This document shows positions 34,669 through 42,545 of a stretch of DNA of 54,458 nucleotides, piece by piece. Below the pieces are notes generated by a model that had not been told where the DNA came from, did no database searches, and saw only the letters and a program-made list of their open reading frames with translations. How positions within the stretch are numbered: position 1 is the stretch's first letter; each line of letters starts with the position of its first letter. Made by a program: the position numbers and the translations under genes. Source of the DNA: a virus; IMG/VR virus record IMGVR_UViG_3300045256_000069, positions 1 to 54,458 of that record. One strand, given 5' to 3'.

Positions 34669-34922
34669 ACGTCGGCACCCTGGATCGCGAGATCACGAAC
34701 ACGGCGGAACTTCTCGTAGTGGGGGTGGGATGTATCGAGCAGGCGCAGCTCCTCGTAGATTTCCTCGAGCAGATGTTCCATGACCTCGACACGAAAGACC
34801 AAGGCCATAGCGCACTTCTGCGGGAGAGTGGTTGCGGGAAGACACTCGCGACGGGTGAACGAGCACAGGGCGTCGAGGTTCATGCGACGGATCGACTCCT
34901 CAGCTTTCGGCAAATCGACCAT
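34605..34922 (-). CDS. Small helical protein, 105 aa
   Basis: Starts MVDLPKAEESIRRMNLDALC and continues with two helices (VMEHLLEEIYEELRLLD; YEKFRRVRDLAIQGADVWN). I do not recognise it. It overlaps both neighbours, as usual in this operon; the frame is open much further upstream, but the start after AAAGC at 34922 fits the gene spacing. Confidence 0.5.
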   Translation of the reverse strand: MVDLPKAEESIRRMNLDALCSFTRRECLPATTLPQKCAMALVFRVEVMEHLLEEIYEELRLLDTSHPHYEKFRRVRDLAIQGADVWNKKFNSSRTPLHDIGDDGA

Positions 34923-35316
34923 CTTGAAACTCCCTACGTTCGCGCACGTAGACGTTACCGTTCGCGTCACGATACACCACAACCTCGTCGCCGTCACCCA
35001 TGACGACGCCGTTCGCCGGGAAGCCGCTGAAGCCGATGCGACTGACCTGCAGCTTAGCCACAGCGATGGCTTCGTAGTACGTACCCCTCTTGACGTGCTT
35101 GTGCGTCGGCGTGAAAGCGACACGCTCGAGTGCTCCTGTGAAGGTCACCGCTCGTTTCTCCCGGCGGATGCGCATCTCGATCTCGCACGACTTTTTGAAC
35201 TCGTCCGCAGCGCTTAGCGCAGCTCCCCAGCCGGTCGCGTTCTTGATGTAGTCTTCCCACTTCTTGTGCTCGGCGGACAACTCCTCGTCCGTGAGGTCTT
35301 TAATCTGTTTTCCCAT
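34900..35316 (-). CDS. DUF1653-like protein, 138 aa
   Basis: The N-terminal half is helical (KDLTDEELSAEHKKWEDYIK). The C-terminal half has HKHVKRGTYYEAIAVAKL and GDEVVVYRDANGNVYVRERREF, the pattern of DUF1653 domains found in bacteria and phages. Function unknown. GGAGGTT lies four bases before the ATG. Confidence 0.65.
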   Translation of the reverse strand: MGKQIKDLTDEELSAEHKKWEDYIKNATGWGAALSAADEFKKSCEIEMRIRREKRAVTFTGALERVAFTPTHKHVKRGTYYEAIAVAKLQVSRIGFSGFPANGVVMGDGDEVVVYRDANGNVYVRERREFQDGRFAES

Positions 35317-35560
35317 CTTCAACCTCCGTTGCGCCTGATGCTCTGTAGAACTGATCGCGCGCCTGCGCGTCAGCAAACGTGTAGACGCGACCTGCGCGCG
35401 TGTTGTAGGAGCCCCAGTTCGTTGCGAGCGCACAGCGCTGAGCGAGCACGCGCTTCAGCGTCCTGTCGGGCACGAAACAACGATAGGGATTGCGAAGGAG
35501 CGCCTTCGCGATCCTCCGCATCTCCAACGTGTTCGGCGATGGTGACTTGTCTGTGATCAA
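35300..35560 (-). CDS. Small basic protein, 86 aa
   Basis: Contains RRIAKALLRNPYRCFVPDRTLKRVLAQR and a Tyr/Arg-rich end. It overlaps both neighbours, and its ATG overlaps the preceding TGA (ATGA). Function unknown. Confidence 0.55.
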   Translation of the reverse strand: MITDKSPSPNTLEMRRIAKALLRNPYRCFVPDRTLKRVLAQRCALATNWGSYNTRAGRVYTFADAQARDQFYRASGATEVEDGKTD

Positions 35561-35694
35561 TCGAGCCCCCTCAGCTTGCGGATCGTTTTAATCCAGCGAA
35601 TTGCCCACGCGTCACCGCGCTTGGCATCAAGAATGATCTCGAGAGCTTTCGCCCCCGAATGACCATGACCTGTCAGCACCTGATAGTCGCTCAT
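35557..35694 (-). CDS. Very small protein, 45 aa
   Basis: Starts MSDYQVLTGHGHSGAKALEI after a perfect AGGAGGT; the ATG shares bases with the DUF2786 stop (TGATG). It contains a short helix with KRGDAWAIRWIKTIRKLRG. Unknown role; it is too short for confident naming but well supported by its ribosome site and tight coupling. Confidence 0.6.
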   Translation of the reverse strand: MSDYQVLTGHGHSGAKALEIILDAKRGDAWAIRWIKTIRKLRGLD

Positions 35695-36401
35695 CACTTG
35701 ACCTCCTGTCTCAGCTTCACCTGGTTGCCGGCGGCGTTGCCCGCCCATGAACCCGATCCCGACTTGATCGACACCTGGCGATTGGACTTGCGCACACCCG
35801 CTTCGGCGAAGAATTGCTCGACCTCATCCTCGAGCTCCTTGCGGTGGCTGATGATTGCCAACGCGGTGCCCGTCTTGGGAGCCGGCAGCGCGAGCGCCTC
35901 GGACGCGGCAGCGTCGTTCGCCATCATGTCCTTGACCAGCGCCTCGACGCGAGCGAAGACACGCAGCGCGCACGCCTCCTTGAACGTGCGGCGAAACTCG
36001 GCGCGATCCGACTTGCTCAGCCCGCGCGGCAACGCCTGCTTGTAGAACGTCTCGATCTGACTGCACAGCCAGCCGTACGTCAGCTGCGCCGCATCGATGT
36101 TGTCCTCGCGGCCGACGAATGTCACCTTGTCGCTTTCGCGACCACCCGAGTAGCGGATGTACTTGCACCCGTACAGTCGGCCGGCGGCGTTCGCCATCCA
36201 CAGCATCCAACGCTTGTCGGCTTCGAACATTGCCGACTCACGCGCCTTCTTCTCGATCTTCTTGAACTCGGACTCGCTGATGCCGTGCTGCGTCATGAGA
36301 CGCATTGCCATCTGCATCGCAGTGGCGGCCTCGTGTTCGGTCGCGCCCTTGTCGTGGGCGACGGCGAGCAGCTTCTGGATTTTTTCCTTGATCGCAGACA
36401 T
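35694..36401 (-). CDS. DUF2786 protein
   Basis: This 235-residue protein begins with the DUF2786 region (IKEKIQKLLAVAHDKGATEHEAATAMQMA), followed by a mixed domain with KYIRYSGGRESDKVTFVG. Family members occur in phages and bacteria, without known function. The start with AGGAG upstream is chosen; a longer frame exists. It follows a promoter with a CtrA-type box 18 bp before the -35. Confidence 0.75.
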   Translation of the reverse strand: MSAIKEKIQKLLAVAHDKGATEHEAATAMQMAMRLMTQHGISESEFKKIEKKARESAMFEADKRWMLWMANAAGRLYGCKYIRYSGGRESDKVTFVGREDNIDAAQLTYGWLCSQIETFYKQALPRGLSKSDRAEFRRTFKEACALRVFARVEALVKDMMANDAAASEALALPAPKTGTALAIISHRKELEDEVEQFFAEAGVRKSNRQVSIKSGSGSWAGNAAGNQVKLRQEVK

Positions 36402-36430
36402 CGTGTCCTCCTGTGTGTTTCGGTATAGAT

Positions 36431-36493
36431 ACTCTATCACAGCTACATGCTGCGTCAGGTACCGTACCCGGGCAGGGTTAACAAAGCGTTAAG
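36431..36493 (-). promoter_or_regulatory. Leftward promoter of DUF2786 with CtrA-type box
   Basis: Minus-strand order: box CTTAACGCTTTGTTAAC (36477-36493), 18 bp, -35 CTGACG (36453-36458), 16-bp spacer, -10 TAGAGT (36431-36436). The box overlaps the stop codon of the upstream gene, so a functional constraint is likely. Confidence 0.8.
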
Positions 36494-36824
36494 CCGGGCG
36501 CACCTTGTAACCCGTCATGTCCTCGTGTTCGATGGGCAGCCCGTTGTAGTTGGGCACCGTCGCCGCTGCGAGATCGTCGAGACGCGACCACGTCCACCGA
36601 ACCTTCTCGCCGCGCTTGACGTGCTGAAAGAACCCGTTGGGATTGACCAGCCCGAACGATGGGCCGTGCACTGTGACTGCCATCGACTTGCGCGACGGCG
36701 ACTGCTCAACGCGATTGACGTTCCACCCGCGGTCGAGCAGATAGCGCAGCGTGTTGTGCTGGAAGCCGCTCGTGTGATCGAGGGCAAAGAGGTTGAGCTG
36801 AGCCTGAGTCAGTCGGCGTGCCAT
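36489..36824 (-). CDS. Small conserved protein, 111 aa
   Basis: Starts MARRLTQAQLNLFALDHTSG with AGGAG upstream, and contains GPSFGLVNPNGFFQHVKRGEKVRW. I do not recognise it. It has its own promoter with a CtrA-type box, and its stop codon lies inside the box of the next promoter. Confidence 0.6.
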   Translation of the reverse strand: MARRLTQAQLNLFALDHTSGFQHNTLRYLLDRGWNVNRVEQSPSRKSMAVTVHGPSFGLVNPNGFFQHVKRGEKVRWTWSRLDDLAAATVPNYNGLPIEHEDMTGYKVRPA

Positions 36825-36854
36825 CGGTGTTCTCCTGTGTTCATCCGATGTCGT

Positions 36855-36917
36855 ACTCTAACACAGGCAGCAGCTATGTCAGCCACCGCCTGTGCTCGTA
36901 GTTAACAGATCGTTAAG
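36855..36917 (-). promoter_or_regulatory. Leftward promoter with CtrA-type box
   Basis: Minus-strand order: CTTAACGATCTGTTAAC (36901-36917), 18 bp, -35 CTGACA (36877-36882), 16-bp spacer, -10 TAGAGT (36855-36860). The lipoprotein gene ends just upstream. Confidence 0.75.
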
Positions 36918-36919
36918 GC

Positions 36920-37594
36920 TTAACGACCGCGGCCTCCGCCACCATGGCCGCCGCCCTGTCCGTTGTTCTGTCCTCCGTTGCCGGAGCCCGGACCGTTCCC
37001 GTTCGTGTTCCCGCCGCCGTTGCCGGAGTTCGGGTTGTTGCCGTTCCCATTGCCGGGACCGCTGCCGTTGTGCCCGTTGTTGCCGCCACCATTGCCCGTG
37101 CCGGGACCCGATCCGCCAGTGTTGCCACCGCCATTGCCCGGATTGCCGTGGTTGCCGTTGCCGTTGCCCGGTCCATCGCCACCACGCCCGGGCCCATCGC
37201 CGTGACCGTGACCATGGTCATCGCCTCGCCCCGGTCCGTCGCCCTTCGGACCTTCACCGTGTCCGCCACCGCCGTGATGACCGCCAGGGCCCCCGTGACC
37301 GCCAGGGCCGCCAGGATGGTCACCTCCACCGCCAGGCTTATCGGGCGTCGAAGGTCCGGCGGGACCCGGTGCAACTGGGTCAGGAGCAGGACTGCTAGTG
37401 TTGCCACCAGCGACGCCAACAGGATTGGATGCTGCACGATCTCCTCCTTCCCCGTACGAGCGGAACCCAGCCGCGAAGCAGCCGTTGCGCTCAAAGAACC
37501 CCATCGGCTCGCGACAGTTGCTCGCCGCCATCGATGCGTTGCACCCCGACAGGATCATCAAGGATGCCATTGTCGTGAAGATTACTCGAGTCAT
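36920..37594 (-). CDS. Lipoprotein with Gly/Asn/His/Pro-rich low-complexity body
   Basis: The 224-residue protein starts with a lipoprotein signal (VIFTTMASLMILSGC, lipobox LSGC). Residues about 25-60 carry two more Cys. From about residue 80 on it is made of Gly with Asn, His, Pro and Asp in short irregular repeats. It would be exported and anchored in a membrane. Such a hydrophilic, extended protein could block receptors or bind metal through its His; this is not shown by sequence. The coding density is real because the frame is open while base composition is strongly biased. Confidence 0.6.
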   Translation of the reverse strand: MTRVIFTTMASLMILSGCNASMAASNCREPMGFFERNGCFAAGFRSYGEGGDRAASNPVGVAGGNTSSPAPDPVAPGPAGPSTPDKPGGGGDHPGGPGGHGGPGGHHGGGGHGEGPKGDGPGRGDDHGHGHGDGPGRGGDGPGNGNGNHGNPGNGGGNTGGSGPGTGNGGGNNGHNGSGPGNGNGNNPNSGNGGGNTNGNGPGSGNGGQNNGQGGGHGGGGRGR

Positions 37595-38501
37595 TGCGTG
37601 ATACTCCCTTTACCTTGTACCGCTTCTGTTGAGGACCTTCGCCCGTCCTCGGGTCGAAGTTTACGAGAACAGCCGGGAAGTGCATGAGCCTGAAGCCCGT
37701 GCGTCCCTTCCCGACTCTCACGTTGCGATTGTGCGCTCGCCGCAGATGAACGCGGGGAGACGCACGCTTGCCTGCTTCGGTCGTCCGGTCGATCGCGTTC
37801 CCTGTGCGATCATAGACCGTGCCGATATTGATGTAGGTATAGCCCGGGATCGGTGCACGACCGAGCTTCGCCCGCTTCTTGTTGAGCCGAGGTTCCACAG
37901 GGACGACGTGCTTCGCCATTCCCTTGGTGTTGAGCAGGATCAGCGCCGCAGTGACGTGCCGACCGGCGTAGATCAGGTAGGTCTTGTGCAGATACTTCTG
38001 CAGCTTGTCGCGGTGCATCTTCCAGAACGACGGCATCCAAGGAGTGTCGCGCACCTCGAACTCGACTGTGCCCGTCTTCAGGTTGAGCGAGGCGTCGATA
38101 CCCGACGGTGGCAAGAACGCCATCTCGTCATTCAGGTAGTAAATCCACGTGATGACGCGGAACACGCTGCCGGGCAGCTCGTGGATTAGCGAGATGTGCC
38201 GACACTTGCCGAACCCATCGCTCTCCTCGGTTTCGACGACCATTTCGGGGAACGGCAGGCTCAGGCAGCCGGCTTCCTGCATCGCGCTGAGTGATGCGAT
38301 AATGTCCGACGTTGCCATCTCTCTGTGGAGATCGACATCGAACACGAACAGCGGCTTCTGGACCAGAGCGACGCCGAGGTTCTTGAAGATGTGCAGCTGG
38401 TCGTCGCGGACCTGGACGTGATCTCGCTCGCTGTGGGGAGTCGCCATCATGATGCGACCGGCGGACGCCGCGTCGAGCATGTGATGGATCTTCGTGTGCA
38501 T
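37491..38501 (-). CDS. Conserved phage protein of unknown function, 336 aa
   Basis: Starts MHTKIHHMLDAASAGRIMM with GAGG upstream. Its middle has GSVFRVITWIYYLNDEMAFLPPS and a basic C-terminal third containing RRAHNRNVRVGKGRTGFRLM, a pattern I have seen in many phage proteins of unknown function. It overlaps the lipoprotein gene by 104 bases; the last residues (after RYKVKGV) may therefore be under dual constraint. The -10-like TATGAT at 38533-38538 upstream suggests a local promoter. Confidence 0.65.
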   Translation of the reverse strand: MHTKIHHMLDAASAGRIMMATPHSERDHVQVRDDQLHIFKNLGVALVQKPLFVFDVDLHREMATSDIIASLSAMQEAGCLSLPFPEMVVETEESDGFGKCRHISLIHELPGSVFRVITWIYYLNDEMAFLPPSGIDASLNLKTGTVEFEVRDTPWMPSFWKMHRDKLQKYLHKTYLIYAGRHVTAALILLNTKGMAKHVVPVEPRLNKKRAKLGRAPIPGYTYINIGTVYDRTGNAIDRTTEAGKRASPRVHLRRAHNRNVRVGKGRTGFRLMHFPAVLVNFDPRTGEGPQQKRYKVKGVSRNDSSNLHDNGILDDPVGVQRIDGGEQLSRADGVL

Positions 38502-38569
38502 CGTGTATCCCTCCTGTGACACGTAGTAATGTATCATAGTGGGTTACACGATGCAGACGATGAAGTCTC

Positions 38570-39244
38570 TTAACGATCTTCGACCGGGACCATGATCACG
38601 TCGCGGTTGATGCGATGCTTGACCACGTAGCCGAACTCTCCGTTCAGCCAAGTCTCGATGTCGCCCTGCCGATAGCCGAACGGAATGCCGAGCCCTTTGT
38701 CCTCGAACGCGATCACAGGGCGCGCACGATTGATCGTGTCGACCGCCCCTCGCAGTGCGAGCATCTCCGCGCCTTCGATGTCGAGGTAGATCAGGTCCAC
38801 CTCTTCGCCGCCGGGCATCGCCATGTCATCGATGGTGATCGTCGGCAGACCTTCGCTCTGATCGTTGAACGTGATCTGGTGCGCGCCGCAGTTCCGATCC
38901 TCACGGAGTAGGCTGACGTGCTGCTTCGCTTTGCTCGTGAGAGCGAACGGCATGGGAGTGATGACGTTGGCGTAGTCCTTGACGTTGTAGAGCAGGGCCT
39001 TGTAGTTCGTCGGGTCCGGCTCGAAGGTATAGACGCGAGCGAAGTGCGCAGCGAACTTGACTGCCCACACACCGCAGTTGCCGCCAGCCTGGATGACTAC
39101 GCGTTTCCGTCGGCAGGCGTTGACGGCGAGGATGGCGTCGGTGTTGAAGGTATCGAAGACGACGGCTGCACACTCGGTGTCAGTGGCCGGCCAAAGATAT
39201 CCGCGTTCCCAGCGGTACCCTTCAGGCGCAGATCGAGATTCCAT
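38570..39244 (-). CDS. FkbM family methyltransferase
   Basis: This 224-residue protein has the SAM-binding motif VIQAGGNCGVWAVKFAAHF and VYTFEPDPTNYKAL, followed by DLIYLDIEGAEMLALRGAV, the clear FkbM signature. These enzymes methylate hydroxyls, mostly of sugars. It follows the glycosyltransferase, with which it overlaps by 148 bases, so the two may act in sequence on one glycan. Confidence 0.8.
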   Translation of the reverse strand: MESRSAPEGYRWERGYLWPATDTECAAVVFDTFNTDAILAVNACRRKRVVIQAGGNCGVWAVKFAAHFARVYTFEPDPTNYKALLYNVKDYANVITPMPFALTSKAKQHVSLLREDRNCGAHQITFNDQSEGLPTITIDDMAMPGGEEVDLIYLDIEGAEMLALRGAVDTINRARPVIAFEDKGLGIPFGYRQGDIETWLNGEFGYVVKHRINRDVIMVPVEDR

Positions 39245-39843
39245 TTGATGTCCCTCGGCTTCGGATGCCCGTGGAAGATGACGACCCGCGCTTCGGGCGG
39301 AACGGGGCCACCGTGCATGGTTGCCTTGTAGCTGACGAAGTGACCGGGCACCATGTCCTGCCAGTACCGCACAGCCTGGTACTTCATCTGCAGCTCAATG
39401 AACGCCTGGTCGCCGCCCTCGGCGAACTCGCCCATCCAGCCGTGCGGGTTCTTCATGAACGTTTGCCAGATCACAGGCTTGATGTAGTTCGGGATATACA
39501 TGAACGACGATTGCATACCACGCGGCCGGTAGAAGTCGCGCAGGATACGGAACTCGGTGCCTGGCTGTGCGAGGTGGTGGCAGTTGTCCACAAGGATCGT
39601 GTCGAGGTCCATGTAGAGCAGATCGCCGAAGAACTTGTCCTGGTCGAACAGCTCCATCTTGCTCCACCAGCCGGGCAGGTTCCACGTCAGCGGGCGGATG
39701 TAGTGCCGCAGGCCAACAGACGGATCGTCGGTCAGGATGACGGGCGTCTGGCCGAAGCGATACTTGATCTGCTCCACCAGCGTGTCAACGTCGAGGTCTC
39801 GGTAGTATCCACCCGTCTTGTAGACGAGCACTATCTGTACCAT
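39097..39843 (-). CDS. Glycosyltransferase (GT-A type, DxD motif)
   Basis: This 248-residue protein has an N-terminal nucleotide-sugar region (VQIVLVYKTGGYYRDLDV), DxD motif in LLYMDLDTILVD (about residue 100), GMQSSFMYIPN, GGDQAFIE and HGHPKPRDI. This is typical of phage-encoded GT-A enzymes that use nucleotide sugars. The target (DNA base, virion or host glycan) is unknown. The last 45 residues overlap the FkbM gene and are Ser/Pro-rich, probably not part of the fold. ATG at 39843 has GGGGG before it. Confidence 0.75.
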   Translation of the reverse strand: MVQIVLVYKTGGYYRDLDVDTLVEQIKYRFGQTPVILTDDPSVGLRHYIRPLTWNLPGWWSKMELFDQDKFFGDLLYMDLDTILVDNCHHLAQPGTEFRILRDFYRPRGMQSSFMYIPNYIKPVIWQTFMKNPHGWMGEFAEGGDQAFIELQMKYQAVRYWQDMVPGHFVSYKATMHGGPVPPEARVVIFHGHPKPRDIKWNLDLRLKGTAGNADIFGRPLTPSVQPSSSIPSTPTPSSPSTPADGNA

Positions 39844-39953
39844 TGCATCCCCCATGCTATAAGCCCGGCGATGACGCCGAGCAAGATGCTGAGTTTCGGG
39901 TTAAAGCGCATGATGGTGGGACCAGCGTTTGTGGCACTGGCCCCAATGTATCA

Positions 39954-40175
39954 TCAGAGCAGCGTGCGCGCAAACGCGCGGGCATCGCTCTCGGTCGTGA
40001 ACTTGTTCACCTTCGCCTTGCACACCACGACCCACTTGCCGGGCTCGGGCGACATCACGACGACGGAGGTGACAGCCGGCTTGTGCGGCTTGTCGGGATC
40101 GACGTGCGGCTTCGGCTGCGGGAGCACAGGGAAGCGACGACGACGCGTGCCGAGGTAATCGCGAGCGTGCTTCAT
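39954..40175 (-). CDS. Small basic protein, 73 aa
   Basis: Starts MKHARDYLGTRRRRFPVLPQPK, with a C-terminal beta/helix part (GKWVVVCKAKVNKFTTESDARAF). It resembles short DNA- or ribosome-binding proteins in size only. It overlaps the preceding gene by ATGA. Function unknown. Confidence 0.55.
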   Translation of the reverse strand: MKHARDYLGTRRRRFPVLPQPKPHVDPDKPHKPAVTSVVVMSPEPGKWVVVCKAKVNKFTTESDARAFARTLL

Positions 40176-40375
40176 CCGTCGATCACACCGCGGTCGATGA
40201 GCTTCTGCTTCTGCGACGTGCGCAGCTGCTCGAGCTTGTCGAGGAACTTCTCGAACTGTCCCTTGGCGAAACGCTCGCGCTCGCCGCCGGTCAGCCACTT
40301 GGCATCCTCGTGACATGGGACGCCCTGAGCGCCCTTCTCGAACTGGAAGTGCTTCGCGAAATTGCCGTACTTCAT
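40172..40375 (-). CDS. Small charged helical protein, 67 aa
   Basis: Starts MKYGNFAKHFQFEKGAQG and ends in a coiled helix (FEKFLDKLEQLRTSQKQKL). Coupled to the next gene by ATGA. No family recognised. Confidence 0.55.
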   Translation of the reverse strand: MKYGNFAKHFQFEKGAQGVPCHEDAKWLTGGERERFAKGQFEKFLDKLEQLRTSQKQKLIDRGVIDG

Positions 40376-40426
40376 TTGATCTTCCTTCCGTTGACTGTGG
40401 TCAGTAGACTCACAGGAGTGATGTGA

Positions 40427-40798
40427 TTAGGCGTGAGCAGCACCGTTGTCTTGCTGTGCATCCTGATGACCGTCCCCGTGAACTTCGCTCCTAAACACGA
40501 AGCGCCCTCGACCTTGTCTCCAGGATTTAACTTGATCTTCATCCACCTCGACTCCGATAATGTTCACGTCGAAGACATTGAGGCAAGCCTCGATATGCGT
40601 CAACAGTGGATTTGCGCGCGTCTTCCACTGGCGTATCGTTGTTCTCTGCACACCACTGCGCTCGGCGAGTTCCTTCATCGTCATGAGGTGCTGGTTCATG
40701 AGCCGGAACAGGTATCGCACGAGCGGATGAGCATGCTCGGGCACGCGCTGCTTGCGGTAGTGAGGCCGGTGCAGCTCCGGAGGTTTGCGCGCGGTCAT
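40427..40798 (-). CDS. XRE-type HTH transcription regulator
   Basis: This 123-residue protein has a helix-turn-helix in LMTMKELAERSGVQRTTIRQWK, flanked by a basic N-terminal arm. It would bind DNA and control early promoters. ATG overlaps the preceding gene (ATGA). The C-terminal part is His/Asp-rich and not conserved in look. Confidence 0.75.
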   Translation of the reverse strand: MTARKPPELHRPHYRKQRVPEHAHPLVRYLFRLMNQHLMTMKELAERSGVQRTTIRQWKTRANPLLTHIEACLNVFDVNIIGVEVDEDQVKSWRQGRGRFVFRSEVHGDGHQDAQQDNGAAHA

Positions 40799-41004
40799 GT
40801 CAATAACTTCTCCACGGTTCGGTAGCCCCTTTCATCGATCTGGACTTGGTCGCCGTTCATAAGGACGAGATAAACATCGCCCTCGTGGAAGTGAAGGAAG
40901 CAGATGGATCGGATCGGAATAACGTAGACGTCGTGTGGTCCCTGCACATGGATAGATTTGGGCTTCTTCGTGTCGGGACGAGGAACGCGGAAATGCTCAC
41001 ACAT
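40795..41004 (-). CDS. Small beta-rich protein, 69 aa
   Basis: The pattern SIHVQGPHDVYVIPIRSICF followed by VYLVLMNGDQVQIDERGYRTVEK superficially resembles a LytTR DNA-binding strand order, but the evidence is slight. It is coupled by ATGA to the XRE regulator, so a regulatory partner is plausible. Confidence 0.5.
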   Translation of the reverse strand: MCEHFRVPRPDTKKPKSIHVQGPHDVYVIPIRSICFLHFHEGDVYLVLMNGDQVQIDERGYRTVEKLLT

Positions 41005-41070
41005 GGTGATCTCCTTTGTTGCTGACCTGTGAATGATCAGTTCAGCGATCCTCGCTCGTCAACGCTTCTC

Positions 41071-41103
41071 ACTCTAGTGTTACCAAATGTTGCGGGATGT
41101 TAC
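41071..41103 (-). promoter_or_regulatory. Possible leftward promoter before the XRE operon
   Basis: A TAGAGT -10-like hexamer at 41071-41076 on the minus strand equals the -10 of two mapped CtrA-type promoters. No good -35 or TTAA box is visible, so this is only a candidate. Confidence 0.3.
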
Positions 41104-41324
41104 TCCATCATCCTCGCATCGCACGGCTTCGCAGTGCACGCCCAGTGCACGTGGTTGTTGCTGCGCGCCTTGCTGAGGCGCACGCTGTCCTTCGTCCCAC
41201 AGATCGGGCAAGTCGCCTTGGCCACGTCGAGCTTCTTGTCGATCATGCGCTGCTTCATCTTCACGTGGAACGTGACCATCTTGGCGAACTTCTCTCTGCT
41301 CATGGCTTGTGCAAACTCAGTCAT
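41100..41324 (-). CDS. Zinc-ribbon protein, 74 aa
   Basis: A helical N-terminus (EFAQAMSREKFAKMVTFHVKMKQRM) is followed by TCPICGTKDSVRLSKA and WACTAKPCD, four Cys in a zinc-ribbon arrangement. It may bind nucleic acid or a host protein. It overlaps its upstream neighbour by ATGA. Confidence 0.65.
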   Translation of the reverse strand: MTEFAQAMSREKFAKMVTFHVKMKQRMIDKKLDVAKATCPICGTKDSVRLSKARSNNHVHWACTAKPCDARMME

Positions 41325-41572
41325 AGGCCCACGTCTCCAGAAGTTGGGTTGCGTTGATCGCCGGCAGTTCCTGGTCGGGGAACCGGTAGCCGGCTTCCGA
41401 CACGGCGCGCACGATGCACCATCTGTTCGTAGGTCATCGGATGCGGATCGAGCACCTCCTCGCCGTTGATCCGCGCTTCGAGATATTCGATGCGGTCCAC
41501 GAAGTCCTTGAGCACGTCGGGCAGGTTGTACCGCTGCCGGATGCGACGGCGTAACTCGTTGTAAAAGCTCAC
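41321..41572 (-). CDS. Small protein, 83 aa, GTG start
   Basis: GTG at 41572 follows a perfect AAGGAGGT and overlaps the preceding stop as GTGA. The protein has an Arg/Tyr-rich helix (FYNELRRRIRQRYNLPDVLK) and an acidic helix with YLEARINGEEVLD. The longer frame upstream is a shadow. Function unknown. Confidence 0.6.
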   Translation of the reverse strand: MSFYNELRRRIRQRYNLPDVLKDFVDRIEYLEARINGEEVLDPHPMTYEQMVHRARRVGSRLPVPRPGTAGDQRNPTSGDVGL

Positions 41573-42036
41573 GAATACCTCCTTACGATGATGTCGCCAG
41601 TGGCGAGCTGGGTTATGCGGACGGTGAAGCCGAAGCGTCGTGCGGCCATGTGGAACGTGCCGCGTGTTGCCTTGCCGAGAGCAGAGCGCGTGACGCGGAA
41701 CCTGTCGCCCTCTTTCTTGAGGTACGTCGTGAAGGCGTGATCCCACCGCCCGTGCTTGTATAGCCGAACAGTGGTGGTGTCGACCACAGGAACGCCTTCG
41801 TTGTCGAGCCGCGCCTGCTTGTCGAGCAGCTCGTGGTACAGCCGCTTGTATCGATTGCGGCTTTCGGTGAGCTGCTTGATCTCCGTGCGCGGCGGGATCG
41901 GTCGAGTGACTGCCTTGATGACCCATATGGGCACGAACACCGACGCGTTGTCGTGATCGGTTGGCTTGATCTGATGCTTGGCCAACGCCTCGAGCCAGGC
42001 AAGCGCATTCGCGCGTATCTCGTCAGTGGAGTGCAT
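41569..42036 (-). CDS. Hypothetical protein, 155 aa
   Basis: Starts MHSTDEIRANALAWLEALAKH; contains a basic helix (LTESRNRYKRLYHELLDKQARL) and a beta C-terminal part (RFRVTRSALGK...GFTVRITQLATGDIIVRR). The mixture suggests a nucleic-acid binder but no family is recognised. GTGA overlap with the next gene. Confidence 0.55.
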   Translation of the reverse strand: MHSTDEIRANALAWLEALAKHQIKPTDHDNASVFVPIWVIKAVTRPIPPRTEIKQLTESRNRYKRLYHELLDKQARLDNEGVPVVDTTTVRLYKHGRWDHAFTTYLKKEGDRFRVTRSALGKATRGTFHMAARRFGFTVRITQLATGDIIVRRYS

Positions 42037-42247
42037 GGCCGATCATCCTGCGGATGGACAGCTCGGCGGTGGCGAGCAGATGCGCCTGCTTCTCGATATA
42101 CCTCAGGAGGCGCTCATTCTCGAGCGCGAGTGTATGCGTGGCGAGCTGCAGCGACTGGATCGTCTCCGACGAATAGCTTAGCGGCAGCGGGCGGCTTGAA
42201 GTACGGGACCCTTTTCTCAAATGCTTTTCCTCTCTTGTAGAGACCAT
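42023..42247 (-). CDS. Small coiled-coil protein, 74 aa
   Basis: The C-terminal 48 residues form a strong coiled coil (ETIQSLQLATHTLALENERL and LLRYIEKQAHLL). The start is uncertain: ATG at 42247 has no clear ribosome site and implies a 134-base overlap with the neighbour. No other start is visible. Confidence 0.4.
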   Translation of the reverse strand: MVSTREEKHLRKGSRTSSRPLPLSYSSETIQSLQLATHTLALENERLLRYIEKQAHLLATAELSIRRMIGHALH

Positions 42248-42545
42248 GTTCCAGTGGGGCGATGCCTGCCTGCGTCCAGAACTTGAACAGCTCGGGACCG
42301 GTATGCTGCCAGCGGGACTCCTCGAACAGCCGGCGTCGGCGCATGAACACCCGGTAGGCGTCATTGCCCCACGCGCAGCCGTGCGTGAAGGGGTCGTAGA
42401 GAGCGAGATCGTACCGGTCGATGTATTCCTCGAGCCACTCGAGCGCCTGTGTCTCGAGGTGCCAGAACGGAAGGGGGCCACAGCGCTGCTGCTTGAGCAG
42501 ACCGACGCTACGCTTTTCGTTGCTGCTTGCCACGAGCTGATACAT
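42114..42545 (-). CDS. Hypothetical protein, 143 aa
   Basis: Starts MYQLVASSNEKRSVGLLKQQ. Rich in aromatic and charged residues (LYDPFTHGCAWGNDAYRVFM; KFWTQAGIAPLEHGLYKRGK). The frame is clean in the middle of a leftward operon. No family recognised. Confidence 0.5.
   Translation of the reverse strand: MYQLVASSNEKRSVGLLKQQRCGPLPFWHLETQALEWLEEYIDRYDLALYDPFTHGCAWGNDAYRVFMRRRRLFEESRWQHTGPELFKFWTQAGIAPLEHGLYKRGKAFEKRVPYFKPPAAAKLFVGDDPVAAARHAYTRARE

Noticed and set aside
36891-37687. Long Arg- and Val-rich plus-strand frames opposite the Gly-rich lipoprotein
   Set aside because: They are products of the biased GGN codons of the minus-strand gene, which has a convincing lipobox and gene order.
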